Part shown: positions 50,562 to 59,102 of the stretch, one piece after another | How the letters are laid out: the number at the start of each line of letters is the position of its first letter | Position numbering within the stretch: the stretch's first letter is position 1 | Assembly (NCBI RefSeq): GCF_000373185.1 | Contig: NZ_KB890632.1 | Location: 26,277-90,276, forward strand | DNA: 64,000 nt | Origin: Segatella paludivivens DSM 17968 = JCM 13650 | GTDB taxonomy: Bacteria; Bacteroidota; Bacteroidia; Bacteroidales; Bacteroidaceae | Direction: 5' to 3' | Program-made: the position numbers and the translations under genes | The notes under the pieces: model-generated | Databases searched by the model: none | What the model was told of the DNA's origin: nothing | What the model saw: only the letters and a program-made list of their open reading frames with translations

Positions 50562-51926
50562 ATGAATATATTTAAGATACATAAAGAGGAGCGTTGGATA
50601 GCACTACTCACATTATTGTTTTTGTTATGTTTGAATTGGATGCTTATTTCCAATTATCCTGATAGTTTCACTAAAGGTGGAACTCTTGGTTATTGGTCTA
50701 TATTTTCCAAAAATTTCCGTGTGTCCGGTTATGATTGCTGGTCATATGTCATGCTTTCAAATCTTCGCATACATTTTGAGACCACCCGTCATCCTTTGTT
50801 CCTGTCAATATTATATCCACTATATTTGCTAAATCATGGTATGATGTGGCTGTTTGGGTCTAATTTCGCTGTTTATATCATCGCGCTATTACTCCTTTTC
50901 TGTTCTATCTATTCTGTGCTGTTTATGTATAGAATCTTTAGACAGATATTGGAACTTCGCAAGTTCGATGCCTTCATGTTTACAGCAATGTTCTTGGGCA
51001 TAGCTCATGTTATGGTTGCAATGATAGTGCCCGATCATTTTGTTATTTCTCTCTTTCTGCTTACAATGACTTTATATATAGCAGGACTGAAAATAAAAAA
51101 TAAAAGTAATTTTAAACTGTGGCAGATCGCTGTGTTGTTTTTTGTGACCAGTGGAGTTACTTTGACTAATGGTGCAAAGACATTGCTCACAGCTTTGTTC
51201 GTTAACGGCAAGAAGTATCTAAGTCCTAAATCAATAGCCTTAACTGTATTCCTTCCGCTTGCATTACTATTGGGCGTGTATTGGTTTCAATACAATGTGT
51301 TTGAAGTTCCACAGAAGCAAGTAATACATAAGATAGAAAAGAGCAATAAAGAGAAAAAAGGTGCTGAGGTTGCCAAACATAATGCTATCAGAGATAAGTG
51401 GATAAGCGCGCATACAGGCAGACCATTGAGCGATGCTCCTTTACTTAATTTGACTGATGCGACGACTCCTCGTGTAGAGACGATGGTAGAAAATCTATTT
51501 GGTGAATCAATACAATTACATCAAGGCCATCTGTTAGAGGATTTGTCTTTTACACGTCCTATGTTTGTTAAATATAATCATTGGTTTAACTATGCTGTAG
51601 AGGCAATAATAGTAATCATGTTTGCCTTCTCTCTATGGCGTGGTCGTAATGTCAAGTTATTGCGCATGTGCATGGCTTGGTTTGCGATAGACATCATACT
51701 TCATCTGGTATTAGGTTTCGGTATCACCGAAGTTTATATAATGTCGGCTGATTGGATATTTATCATCCCGTTGGCATTGGCTACATTGATGCACCTTTCT
51801 GATGACAGGCATAAAATAGCATTGCGCTTCGTTTGTTCATGCATTACTCTATACCTTCTGTTGTGGAATACAAGTCTCTTGGTTAGTTATCTCACTACTC
51901 CTTTTGACAAGATTCCTAAGTTTTAG
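50562..51926 (+). CDS. Multi-pass membrane protein, GT-C-like (paralogue B)
   Basis: A 454-residue paralogue of the 48133 product. Shared features in the same order: KIHKEERWIAL start, SGYD (Asp58), TTRHPLFL (His77, Pro78), VPDHFVISLFLLTMTLYIAGLK, TNGAKTLL, TPRVETMVENLFGESIQLHQ and GFGITEVYIMSADW near the end. The conserved VENLFGESI and VPDHF words have no known function. It is the last gene of the plus-strand run and converges on the flippase gene, 16 bases away. Confidence 0.6.
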   Translation: MNIFKIHKEERWIALLTLLFLLCLNWMLISNYPDSFTKGGTLGYWSIFSKNFRVSGYDCWSYVMLSNLRIHFETTRHPLFLSILYPLYLLNHGMMWLFGSNFAVYIIALLLLFCSIYSVLFMYRIFRQILELRKFDAFMFTAMFLGIAHVMVAMIVPDHFVISLFLLTMTLYIAGLKIKNKSNFKLWQIAVLFFVTSGVTLTNGAKTLLTALFVNGKKYLSPKSIALTVFLPLALLLGVYWFQYNVFEVPQKQVIHKIEKSNKEKKGAEVAKHNAIRDKWISAHTGRPLSDAPLLNLTDATTPRVETMVENLFGESIQLHQGHLLEDLSFTRPMFVKYNHWFNYAVEAIIVIMFAFSLWRGRNVKLLRMCMAWFAIDIILHLVLGFGITEVYIMSADWIFIIPLALATLMHLSDDRHKIALRFVCSCITLYLLLWNTSLLVSYLTTPFDKIPKF

Positions 51927-51942
51927 AGCAATTAGAAACATT

Positions 51943-53379
51943 CTATTTGTTACGATGAAATATGTAGTTTATACATTCATCCAGCATCTTAACTTTGGCA
52001 AGTTTCATTACAGTGAAATATATTAAGACTGACAATATCATTTTGAGGATCAGTCTTAATACCATACTGTCAACAAATGACGCAATGAAATAAGTTATCG
52101 ACATTACTGCTAGTGCTGAAATAAAAAATGGAAATATATCCTTCAGTGTGTCTATATATTTCAGACCTATAAGTTTGTGTGCATAGTATTGCCACACTGC
52201 TACCCAACCGATATTAAGAACAGAGTAGCCCGCAATCATTATCACAATGCCCAGTTTGCCTAGAGCTATAATTAATACGATTGAACTCAACAGCAAACCA
52301 ATGTTTCCCCAAAGATATAAATCTGAGCGTCCTTTGCTTATTATTAAATTTTGGAAAGTACCGTGCAATGGCAGAAAAGCTCCGCTGATACATAGAATCT
52401 GAAGCAGAAATACACTTTCTGCCCATTTACTTCCTATTGCCAAAATAATGAATTCTTGGGAAATTATAGCAAGTCCGAACATGACGGGGAATGAAAGAAA
52501 AGCCGTGAATCTTACCATTTTGCGAAACACGTTACGCAGTCTTTCTTTGTCATCGTCTAAGGATGAGAATACAGGTTGTGCCACTTGTGCTACAGTTCCT
52601 GAAACCAAAGAATAGGCTTTGTTGTTCCAACTGTTAGCCTGAGAAAAATTACCTACAGCCTGAACAGGAAACAATCTTCCGAAGATTACAATCAGGATGT
52701 TATTGCTTACAGTGTTTATGATAGATGTAAACATTATCTTGCAACTGAATCCAAACATCTTTCTTACTGGTTTGAAGTCAATATGTATTGATGGACGCCA
52801 AGGTATATACATAAATTTTCCAAGGCTTGTTATCAGTACATATATAATCTGCTGCCATACAATACTCCAATAAGCCATACCGTTAAGAGCCATAACTATT
52901 CCTACAATTCCAGATGCTACCAGTGCCTGAATACGAATCATGGTAGCCTCCTTCACTTTCAGACTCTTGAAAAGATAAGCCTGTGGAACAATTCCTATTG
53001 CTGATAAGGGTATTGTTATGAAAGACACTCTTGAAAGTGTCACAATTTCTGGTTGCTTATAGTAAAATGAAATAAGCGGAGAACAGAAGAATAGCATGAT
53101 GTATAATGATGTTCCCATAAGTAATGAAAACCAGAACACTGAATTATAATCATTGTCTTCTGTCTTTTTCATATTTACCAGTGCCGAGGTGAAACCACTC
53201 TCCTGTATTGCTCCAGCTACGGCTGGAAATATAGCAAGCATGCCAACTAGTGCATAGTCTTTTGGTGAAAGAAGACGAGCTGTTATAATACCAAATAGCG
53301 CACCCAGAACCTGCATGCTACCATTGTTCATCGCTCCCCATAATATACCTGTGGCAGTTTTCTCTTTTAATGTCTTCAT
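51943..53379 (-). CDS. Polysaccharide flippase (Wzx/MOP superfamily)
   Basis: Inner-membrane exporter of undecaprenyl-linked oligosaccharide units, about 478 residues with the 12-14 helix pattern of the MOP superfamily. The ATGILWGAMNNGS start, ARLLSPKDYALVGM and the FTSALVNMKKTEDNDYNSVFW stretch are typical of Wzx/RfbX proteins in this phylum. The ATG at 53379 is preferred over a TTG four codons upstream. It is transcribed against its neighbours from its own promoter. A flippase implies that an oligosaccharide is built on a lipid carrier, although no polymerase (Wzy) was recognised. Confidence 0.85.
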   Translation of the reverse strand: MKTLKEKTATGILWGAMNNGSMQVLGALFGIITARLLSPKDYALVGMLAIFPAVAGAIQESGFTSALVNMKKTEDNDYNSVFWFSLLMGTSLYIMLFFCSPLISFYYKQPEIVTLSRVSFITIPLSAIGIVPQAYLFKSLKVKEATMIRIQALVASGIVGIVMALNGMAYWSIVWQQIIYVLITSLGKFMYIPWRPSIHIDFKPVRKMFGFSCKIMFTSIINTVSNNILIVIFGRLFPVQAVGNFSQANSWNNKAYSLVSGTVAQVAQPVFSSLDDDKERLRNVFRKMVRFTAFLSFPVMFGLAIISQEFIILAIGSKWAESVFLLQILCISGAFLPLHGTFQNLIISKGRSDLYLWGNIGLLLSSIVLIIALGKLGIVIMIAGYSVLNIGWVAVWQYYAHKLIGLKYIDTLKDIFPFFISALAVMSITYFIASFVDSMVLRLILKMILSVLIYFTVMKLAKVKMLDECINYIFHRNK

Positions 53380-53424
53380 TGTGAATAACAACCTTTTATC
53401 GTGATATAATCAAGATTGTATATG

Positions 53425-53455
53425 CAAATTTAGTATTAAAAGGTGGATAATCAAA
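53425..53455 (-). promoter_or_regulatory. Flippase promoter
   Basis: On the minus strand TTTG (53452-53455), 19 bases, then TAAATTTG (53425-53432), an exact match. It is divergent from, and partly overlaps, the promoter region of the glycosyltransferase gene at 53488. Confidence 0.75.
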
Positions 53456-53465
53456 GAAAAAACAT

Positions 53466-53473
53466 TATTTTTG
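53466..53473 (+). promoter_or_regulatory. -7 box of the second envelope operon
   Basis: TATTTTTG, 14 bases before the ATG at 53488, so the leader would be very short. The -33 match is weak. Confidence 0.45.
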
Positions 53474-53487
53474 CAAATAAAATCTGA

Positions 53488-54546
53488 ATGAAAGTATACT
53501 ATTATCATACAATAGACATACGTAATGTTTACCAACAATGGCGTAATGGAACGTTCCCAGGACATTTCCTGTATGGTGCTACCCATCTGCGCAATGAGGG
53601 AATAGATGTTGTCATGCATCAGCCCATACGACCTAAACAGCGTTGGAAACTATCATTACATACAGCTTTTAAGATCCTTACTTGCCATGAGCATTTTGAT
53701 GCTATATATGCTACTACATTCCGTGGACTTGAGATCATCATTTTTCTTAGGGCTTTAGGTCTTTTCCGACGTCCTGTTTGCGTGTGGCATCATCAGCCTG
53801 TTGTGAAGGCAAGAAGTTTCTTTCGTGAGATGATTGCCCGATTATTTTATAAGGGCATTGATCAAATGTTTTTCTTTTCAGATAAGATCATACAGGACTC
53901 TTTACATTCCGTTAAGGCAAAGCGTGAACGCATGCATGTCGTAAGATGGGGTGCTGATTTGAAATACTATGATGCGCTATTAAATGACTTTGATAAGAGT
54001 TCGCGTTTCGGATTTATTTCAACAGGAAAGGAAATGCGCGACATGCCTACATTGATAGGCGCTTTCAATCACACGTCTGCGCCTCTTGATATATATTCAT
54101 GCAGAGAATATCTTGGCACAAACTATGAACGCATGTTTGCCGACATGGAGGTTCATGATAATATAAATATTCATTTGATCGGAGGTTTGGCTCATGCTGA
54201 AATGAGTAAACTGGTTAACAAGTCACAATGTGTCGTGATATGTTGTTTTCCCGCAAATTATACAGTTGGTCTTACTACTGTTGTTGAGGCTTTAGCACTT
54301 GGCATTCCTCTTATTTGCACTAAAAATGTGCAGATGCCAATGGATATTGATCATGAACATTGTGGAATAACAGTAGAACCTGGTGATATGGGTGGATGGG
54401 AAAAAGCAGTGAATTATATTGCTGAAAATCCTGATGTCGCATCCGATATGGGACGCCGTGGTAGAGAATTAGCTGAGAAGGTCTATAATCTTGACAATTG
54501 CGCTAAAGATGTATCGGCAGTCTTGAAAACATTAATAAAAAAATGA
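53488..54546 (+). CDS. Glycosyltransferase, GT-B fold (GT4-like)
   Basis: Cytoplasmic or membrane-bound glycosyltransferase of 352 residues. The N-terminal half is variable (MKVYYYHTIDIRNVYQQW); the C-terminal half has the nucleotide-sugar binding pattern LTTVVEALALGIPLICT with the conserved Glu and GIP, and GITVEPGD. The E-x7-E spacing of GT4 retaining enzymes is only partly kept. It opens the second envelope operon and overlaps the LicD gene by 4 bases. Sugar and acceptor are not known. Confidence 0.78.
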   Translation: MKVYYYHTIDIRNVYQQWRNGTFPGHFLYGATHLRNEGIDVVMHQPIRPKQRWKLSLHTAFKILTCHEHFDAIYATTFRGLEIIIFLRALGLFRRPVCVWHHQPVVKARSFFREMIARLFYKGIDQMFFFSDKIIQDSLHSVKAKRERMHVVRWGADLKYYDALLNDFDKSSRFGFISTGKEMRDMPTLIGAFNHTSAPLDIYSCREYLGTNYERMFADMEVHDNINIHLIGGLAHAEMSKLVNKSQCVVICCFPANYTVGLTTVVEALALGIPLICTKNVQMPMDIDHEHCGITVEPGDMGGWEKAVNYIAENPDVASDMGRRGRELAEKVYNLDNCAKDVSAVLKTLIKK

Positions 54547-55376
54547 TGAAGGTATTCAATACAGGAGAGACGCAGGAAAGTCTGCGTCAGGAATATAACC
54601 CTGATGGTTCGGTTCTTCGCCGTGGTCAGCTGCGTATGCTCGATATGCTTATCTATTTGCAGAATGTCTGCAAAAGCATCGGCATTCCGTGTCGCATTGA
54701 TGGTGGAAATGTGCTTGGAGCATTGCGTCATGGTGGCTTTATTCCTTGGGATGATGATATAGATGTTGTAGTGAGTTATTCTGATTACAACAGATTGTGC
54801 AGATACCTCATCGCACATCCTCATCCGCAGTATGTGCTGCAGAATAATGAGACCGATCCTGGGCATTATAAAGAATGGGCATGCCTGCGTGACCTTAAGA
54901 GTGAACATCTAAGCAGTGATGCTCAAAGTGAGAGAGAAAGTCGCTCACATAAAATTCAAAAGTTTCGTGGATTGCATATTGATATCTTTCCTTACGAGGG
55001 TTATATGATACCTTGGCTTCAGCATTTTGCTGCCAAACTTTCATGCGTTGTCAACTTCGACTTGGCTGGAAGATACCCACATTTGGCACAAGCTGGATAT
55101 AATGTCCTGCATTATGCAGTGTTCCCTCTGTTCAGAGTGATAGGTCACATCTTTGGTAATCCCGATTTGTATATGCATTCTTATGGAGCGTGGTTCTATG
55201 AGCGCAATCCAAAGCGCATCATGATACCGCATAAAGACATCGTCTTTGAGGGACATACTTTTGAAGGACCCGCTGATCCCGAAGAACTTTGTCGCATCGC
55301 ATACGGAAACTATATGGATCTGCCACCTCATGATAAGCGAGACAGACATAAAGTAGAAATTGTGTTTCATGATTAA
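54543..55376 (+). CDS. LicD family phosphotransferase
   Basis: Nucleotidyltransferase-fold enzyme of 277 residues. The diagnostic segment RIDGGNVLGALRHGGFIPWDDDIDV has the Gly-rich turn (Gly54, Gly55) and catalytic acidic cluster Asp70-Asp74. LicD proteins move phosphocholine or a polyol phosphate from a CDP-activated donor to a sugar; fukutin-type enzymes of the same fold transfer ribitol 5-phosphate from CDP-ribitol. The next gene encodes a TarI/IspD-like cytidylyltransferase, which makes CDP-polyol the best guess for the donor. MM at the start allows 54543 or 54546. Confidence 0.85.
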   Translation: MMKVFNTGETQESLRQEYNPDGSVLRRGQLRMLDMLIYLQNVCKSIGIPCRIDGGNVLGALRHGGFIPWDDDIDVVVSYSDYNRLCRYLIAHPHPQYVLQNNETDPGHYKEWACLRDLKSEHLSSDAQSERESRSHKIQKFRGLHIDIFPYEGYMIPWLQHFAAKLSCVVNFDLAGRYPHLAQAGYNVLHYAVFPLFRVIGHIFGNPDLYMHSYGAWFYERNPKRIMIPHKDIVFEGHTFEGPADPEELCRIAYGNYMDLPPHDKRDRHKVEIVFHD

Positions 55377-55390
55377 TAATAAATAAGACT

Positions 55391-56110
55391 ATGAATATTG
55401 CTGTAATTTTTGCTGGAGGTTCTGGATTGAGAATGCACACTAAGTCTCGTCCAAAACAGTTTCTTGATCTTAATGGCAAGCCTATAATCATTTATACGCT
55501 GGAGCTTTTCGATAATCATCCTCAGATAGATGCTATCGTTGTTTCATGTATAGATAGTTGGATTCCTTTCTTGGAAAAGATGCTTCGTAAGTTTGAGATC
55601 ACAAAGGTTGTGAAGATTGTTTCCGGTGGAAAGACAGGACAGGATTCTATTTACAATGGCTTGTGTGCTGCCGAGGATATTGCAGGTGGCAAGGATGTCA
55701 CTGTGTTGATACACGATGGTGTACGACCACTCATCAGCGAAGATACGATTACTGATAATATCAACAAGGTTAATGAGTGCGGTACTTGTATCACATGTGT
55801 GCCTGCTACAGAAACTTTTATTGTGAAGCAGCCCGATGATACATTGGAAATACCTTCTCGTGGAAATTCATTGATAGCCCGTGCGCCACAAAGTTTTCAT
55901 CTCGCTGATATAATCGGTGCCCATCGCAGAGCATTGGCTGAAGGCAGACATGATTTCATCGATTCATGTACGATGATGAGCTATTATGGTTACAAGTTGG
56001 GAACGATAATCGGGCCTATGGAAAATATTAAAATAACAACTCCTACTGATTTCTTTGTGCTTCGTGCTATGGTCAAGGTACACGAAGATCAACAGATATT
56101 TGGACTTTAG
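55391..56110 (+). CDS. CTP-dependent cytidylyltransferase, IspD/TarI family
   Basis: Soluble enzyme of 239 residues that joins CMP to a sugar-alcohol phosphate. The nucleotide loop AGGSGLRMHTKSRPKQF (Lys22), VLIHDGVRPLIS (His108, Asp109, Arg112) and the end motif GPMENIKITTPTDF are present. The phrase PKQFLDLNGKPIIIYTLELF and the NIKITTP end are closer to TarI/Bcs1 (CDP-ribitol synthesis) than to the IspD of isoprenoid synthesis, and the neighbours LicD and an SDR support a surface-glycan role. Annotation as IspD for the MEP pathway cannot be fully ruled out. Confidence 0.8.
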   Translation: MNIAVIFAGGSGLRMHTKSRPKQFLDLNGKPIIIYTLELFDNHPQIDAIVVSCIDSWIPFLEKMLRKFEITKVVKIVSGGKTGQDSIYNGLCAAEDIAGGKDVTVLIHDGVRPLISEDTITDNINKVNECGTCITCVPATETFIVKQPDDTLEIPSRGNSLIARAPQSFHLADIIGAHRRALAEGRHDFIDSCTMMSYYGYKLGTIIGPMENIKITTPTDFFVLRAMVKVHEDQQIFGL

Positions 56111-56114
56111 AAAT

Positions 56115-57155
56115 ATGAATATAATAGAGAAACGTGATATCGACAACTTTGCCGGAATGTTTCCGCTTGCCGAGATGTTAAGAGAACGTAGGTTTGTCAT
56201 TACAGGCGCTACAGGATTGTTGGGCGCATGTATGGTAAAGTGTCTTTTGGCTCTTAATAAAAGATATTCACTTCATTTGCATGTCACAAGTGTGGTAAGG
56301 AATAAGGAAAAGGCTCTTCGTATATTTGGAGAAGAAACAGCCAGCCATGACTTCTATATATATGACTTCGCGTCATCAGAATCTTTCAGTCCTTATGATG
56401 AGGCTGATTATATAGTTCATTTCGCCAGTCCCACAGCTTCAAGATATTTTCTTGAATATCCTGTCGAGACTATTGTAACGGGAATACGTGGTACAGAGAA
56501 GGTGCTTGAATATGCATCTTCACATTCCGTTGAGTCCATGGCATACATCTCTTCTCTTGAAGTTTATGGAACTGTTTATGATGATACAACCCCGTTGACA
56601 GAAGATCAGCAGGGATATATCAATCCTATTGATGCCCGCAGCAGTTATCCTATTGGTAAGCGTGCAGCCGAATGTCTTTGTCATGCTTATGCTGTTGAAA
56701 AGTCATTACCAGTGCGTATAGCCCGACTTGCTCAGACGTTTGGTGCTGGTGTATCTAAAGATGACAATCGGGTGTTTGCCCAGTTTGCTCGCAGCATCAT
56801 CTCTGGTAGCGATATCATATTGCATACAACAGGAGAACTTAGCAGATGTTATTGCTATACAATAGATGCCATAAGTTCTATACTCTATATTTTGTTGAAG
56901 GGAAAAGATGGTGAAGCCTATAATGTGGCTAACGAAGATACATATATTTCCATTGTTGACATGGCACGTTACCTTTGCACGGAATTCAATCCTGATGTAA
57001 AACCAGTTATTGAGTTAAAGGACGGAATGGGTTATTCGCCTGTCACCAAGTTGAGACTGTCAACAGAGAAGATGCGTTCTCTTGGTTGGACTCCGATGTA
57101 TAGTATGCACGACATGTTTGCCAACCTTATCGAATCGTTAAGAGCTGATTTGTAA
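56115..57155 (+). CDS. NAD-dependent epimerase/dehydratase (extended SDR)
   Basis: Nucleotide-sugar-type SDR of about 346 residues. Rossmann motif GATGLLG at 31-37, SSLEVYG with Ser146/147, and catalytic YPIGK (Tyr178, Lys182). The start at 56115 follows the upstream stop by 4 bases; a longer frame from 56055 only reads into the preceding gene. The family includes dTDP-glucose dehydratases and UDP-glucuronate decarboxylases; the substrate cannot be read from sequence. With the CTP transferase upstream, a CDP-linked substrate is possible. Confidence 0.82.
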   Translation: MNIIEKRDIDNFAGMFPLAEMLRERRFVITGATGLLGACMVKCLLALNKRYSLHLHVTSVVRNKEKALRIFGEETASHDFYIYDFASSESFSPYDEADYIVHFASPTASRYFLEYPVETIVTGIRGTEKVLEYASSHSVESMAYISSLEVYGTVYDDTTPLTEDQQGYINPIDARSSYPIGKRAAECLCHAYAVEKSLPVRIARLAQTFGAGVSKDDNRVFAQFARSIISGSDIILHTTGELSRCYCYTIDAISSILYILLKGKDGEAYNVANEDTYISIVDMARYLCTEFNPDVKPVIELKDGMGYSPVTKLRLSTEKMRSLGWTPMYSMHDMFANLIESLRADL

Positions 57156-58060
57156 TGAAGAATATATTTGCCAGAGTTTATGACACTCTTTTTAATGTCT
57201 GCAACAAGCGTGACTTGGAAAAGTGGGATGTAACACCTCAATCAGATAGAAATATATATGGAGTGTATCATGTGTATTGTGATACTGACTGGGAAAGATT
57301 GGTTATCAAGCAGATAGAAAGCCTTAAAACCAGTGGACTCTTTGATGCTACTACAAAGTTTTATGTAAGTTGCATCACGAGTAATGAGAGTGATGTTGAT
57401 AAATTGAAGGAGATTGTTGGTAGTGATAAACTACAGATAATATCCGTCACTGATAATCCGCGCAGATATGAATATCCTGCATTGGAATTTGTAAAGCAGA
57501 TAAGCGCTGCAGAAGATTGCATGATATATTATTTCCATACAAAGGGGATAAGCTATCAGACTTCAGACTGTACTGATCATGCCTTTCTTTCTTTTAAGAA
57601 TAAAATTGTTGCATGGTGTGAGATGATGGAGTATTTCATCTTTTTCAAATGGAATGTTGCTGTCAATGCTCTTAACTCTGGCTATGATACTTATGGTTGT
57701 TATCTATGGCCTCCAAGAAAACAGAAGATGTATTCTGGAAGTTATTGGTGGGCAAATTCTTTGTATATCAGGACACTTCCTAATTTCAGAGAAGACGTTA
57801 TAGCTCATGATCGGTTTTATTCCGAAACATGGCTCTTTGAAAATACTCATAAGTTCTTTTCTGCATTTGATACAATTGCTGATTTGTATTTTGTTCGTAT
57901 TTCTCGTTCGTTGTATGCAAAGGGAACAACCAAAGTGGTAGATAAGTTGAGGTTTATTTTTATGTATAACTATCGAAAAATTCAGAAGCATGTCTTTGGT
58001 TATAACTATAAGAAGATATGTCAGAAGAAGTTTCAGAAACTTAAAAATAATAAGGGATGA
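57155..58060 (+). CDS. FHTKG protein, glycosyltransferase-like (paralogue 1)
   Basis: A 301-residue protein of unknown function. It has NIYGVYHVYCDTDWERLVIKQI near the start, YYFHTKGIS (His128-Gly131), SGYDTYGC, MYSGSYWWANSLYIRTLP and a SAFDT word near the end. The layout resembles small cytoplasmic glycosyltransferases, with an alpha/beta N-terminal part (FYVSCITS, LQIISV), but no DxD is certain. Its start codon shares a base with the stop of the SDR gene (TAATG), and it overlaps its paralogue by 4 bases. Function is inferred from context only. Confidence 0.6.
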   Translation: MKNIFARVYDTLFNVCNKRDLEKWDVTPQSDRNIYGVYHVYCDTDWERLVIKQIESLKTSGLFDATTKFYVSCITSNESDVDKLKEIVGSDKLQIISVTDNPRRYEYPALEFVKQISAAEDCMIYYFHTKGISYQTSDCTDHAFLSFKNKIVAWCEMMEYFIFFKWNVAVNALNSGYDTYGCYLWPPRKQKMYSGSYWWANSLYIRTLPNFREDVIAHDRFYSETWLFENTHKFFSAFDTIADLYFVRISRSLYAKGTTKVVDKLRFIFMYNYRKIQKHVFGYNYKKICQKKFQKLKNNKG

Positions 58061-58959
58061 ATATTTTTTTAAGGATATATAATACTCTGTTCTGTACGAT
58101 GCAGAGCCAGGATTTATCTAGATGGGAGCATCCTGTAAATACAGATATGCCGATATATGGAGTTTATCATGTGTTTTGTGCAGACGGATGGCAGTCATTG
58201 GTTAAGGCCCAAGTAGCACATCTGCGAACGAGTGGACTTCTTGATGCCACAGCCAAACTCTATGTAAGTTGTGTGGCGTTGCATCAGGAGGACGGGGATA
58301 TCCTTAAACAAATCGTCAATAGTGATAAATTAGAAATAATATCTGCTGTCGATAATCCTAGAGTCTTTGAGTATCCTGCATTGGAATTTCTTCGAGAAAA
58401 GGCTGAGAAAGAAGATTGCCTGTTCTATTATTTCCATACCAAGGGCGTTTCTTTTTTCACAGAAAAGCGCAAAGACCATCGTTTTGCTAAGTTCAAGCGT
58501 AGAGTTGATGCGTGGAGAATACTCATGGAATATTTCCTTATGGATAAATGGCAGGCAGCCGCAAACGTACTTCTTGATGGTTATGATACTTATGGATGTA
58601 ATCGTTGTCCGCCCAAACCAGCACCTTATAAAATGTATGCTGGAAACTTCTGGTGGGCAACTTCTAAGTATATTCGTACCTTACCGCATTTCGATTACAC
58701 CGCTTTGCAAAATAATCGTTTCTATGCTGAAGACTGGTTATACGATAACCATCTAGAGGATATCAAAGATTTCAGTGCCTTTGACACCGTTGCTCAGTTG
58801 TATCGTGTATATTTGCCACCGGCTTTTTATCAAACCAATTCAAAACCTGTATTCCCATTATTGAAATTTATATTTAGATATAATGTAGTGAAGATAAGGA
58901 AAAACATCTTCAAATATAACTATGATAATCATCTAAATAGAAAATATCAGAAATCTTAA
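58057..58959 (+). CDS. FHTKG protein, glycosyltransferase-like (paralogue 2)
   Basis: A 300-residue tandem paralogue of the 57155 product. Shared words in order: IYGVYHVFC, LRTSGLLDATAKLYVSC, NSDKLEIIS, EYPALEFL, FYYFHTKGVS (His127-Gly130), GYDTYGC, MYAGNFWWATSKYIRTLP and FSAFDT. Conservation of whole blocks with different loops suggests related but separate substrates, for example successive sugars of one glycan. Last gene of the envelope island. Confidence 0.6.
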   Translation: MNIFLRIYNTLFCTMQSQDLSRWEHPVNTDMPIYGVYHVFCADGWQSLVKAQVAHLRTSGLLDATAKLYVSCVALHQEDGDILKQIVNSDKLEIISAVDNPRVFEYPALEFLREKAEKEDCLFYYFHTKGVSFFTEKRKDHRFAKFKRRVDAWRILMEYFLMDKWQAAANVLLDGYDTYGCNRCPPKPAPYKMYAGNFWWATSKYIRTLPHFDYTALQNNRFYAEDWLYDNHLEDIKDFSAFDTVAQLYRVYLPPAFYQTNSKPVFPLLKFIFRYNVVKIRKNIFKYNYDNHLNRKYQKS

Positions 58960-59081
58960 ATCATATTCGATAGATCATTTTCCTTTGACTTAATTTAGTT
59001 AACTATTTAAAATATAGTTAATTAACTGTAAATTTAAGGATTGCGTCATGCTCTTGCATCATGAAGTAAGAATAAAATATG

Positions 59082-59089
59082 TACCTTTG
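59082..59089 (+). promoter_or_regulatory. rplM operon -7 box
   Basis: TACCTTTG, 207 bases before rplM. The nearest TTG lies 25 bases upstream, so the -33 element is poor. It gives a long leader that holds the structure at 59103-59245. Confidence 0.6.
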
Positions 59090-59102
59090 CACACCGATTA
59101 CA

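Noticed and set aside
55391..56110. Plain IspD of the MEP isoprenoid pathway
   Set aside because: Not fully excluded, but the PKQFLDL and NIKITTP motifs and the LicD and SDR neighbours favour a TarI-type role.
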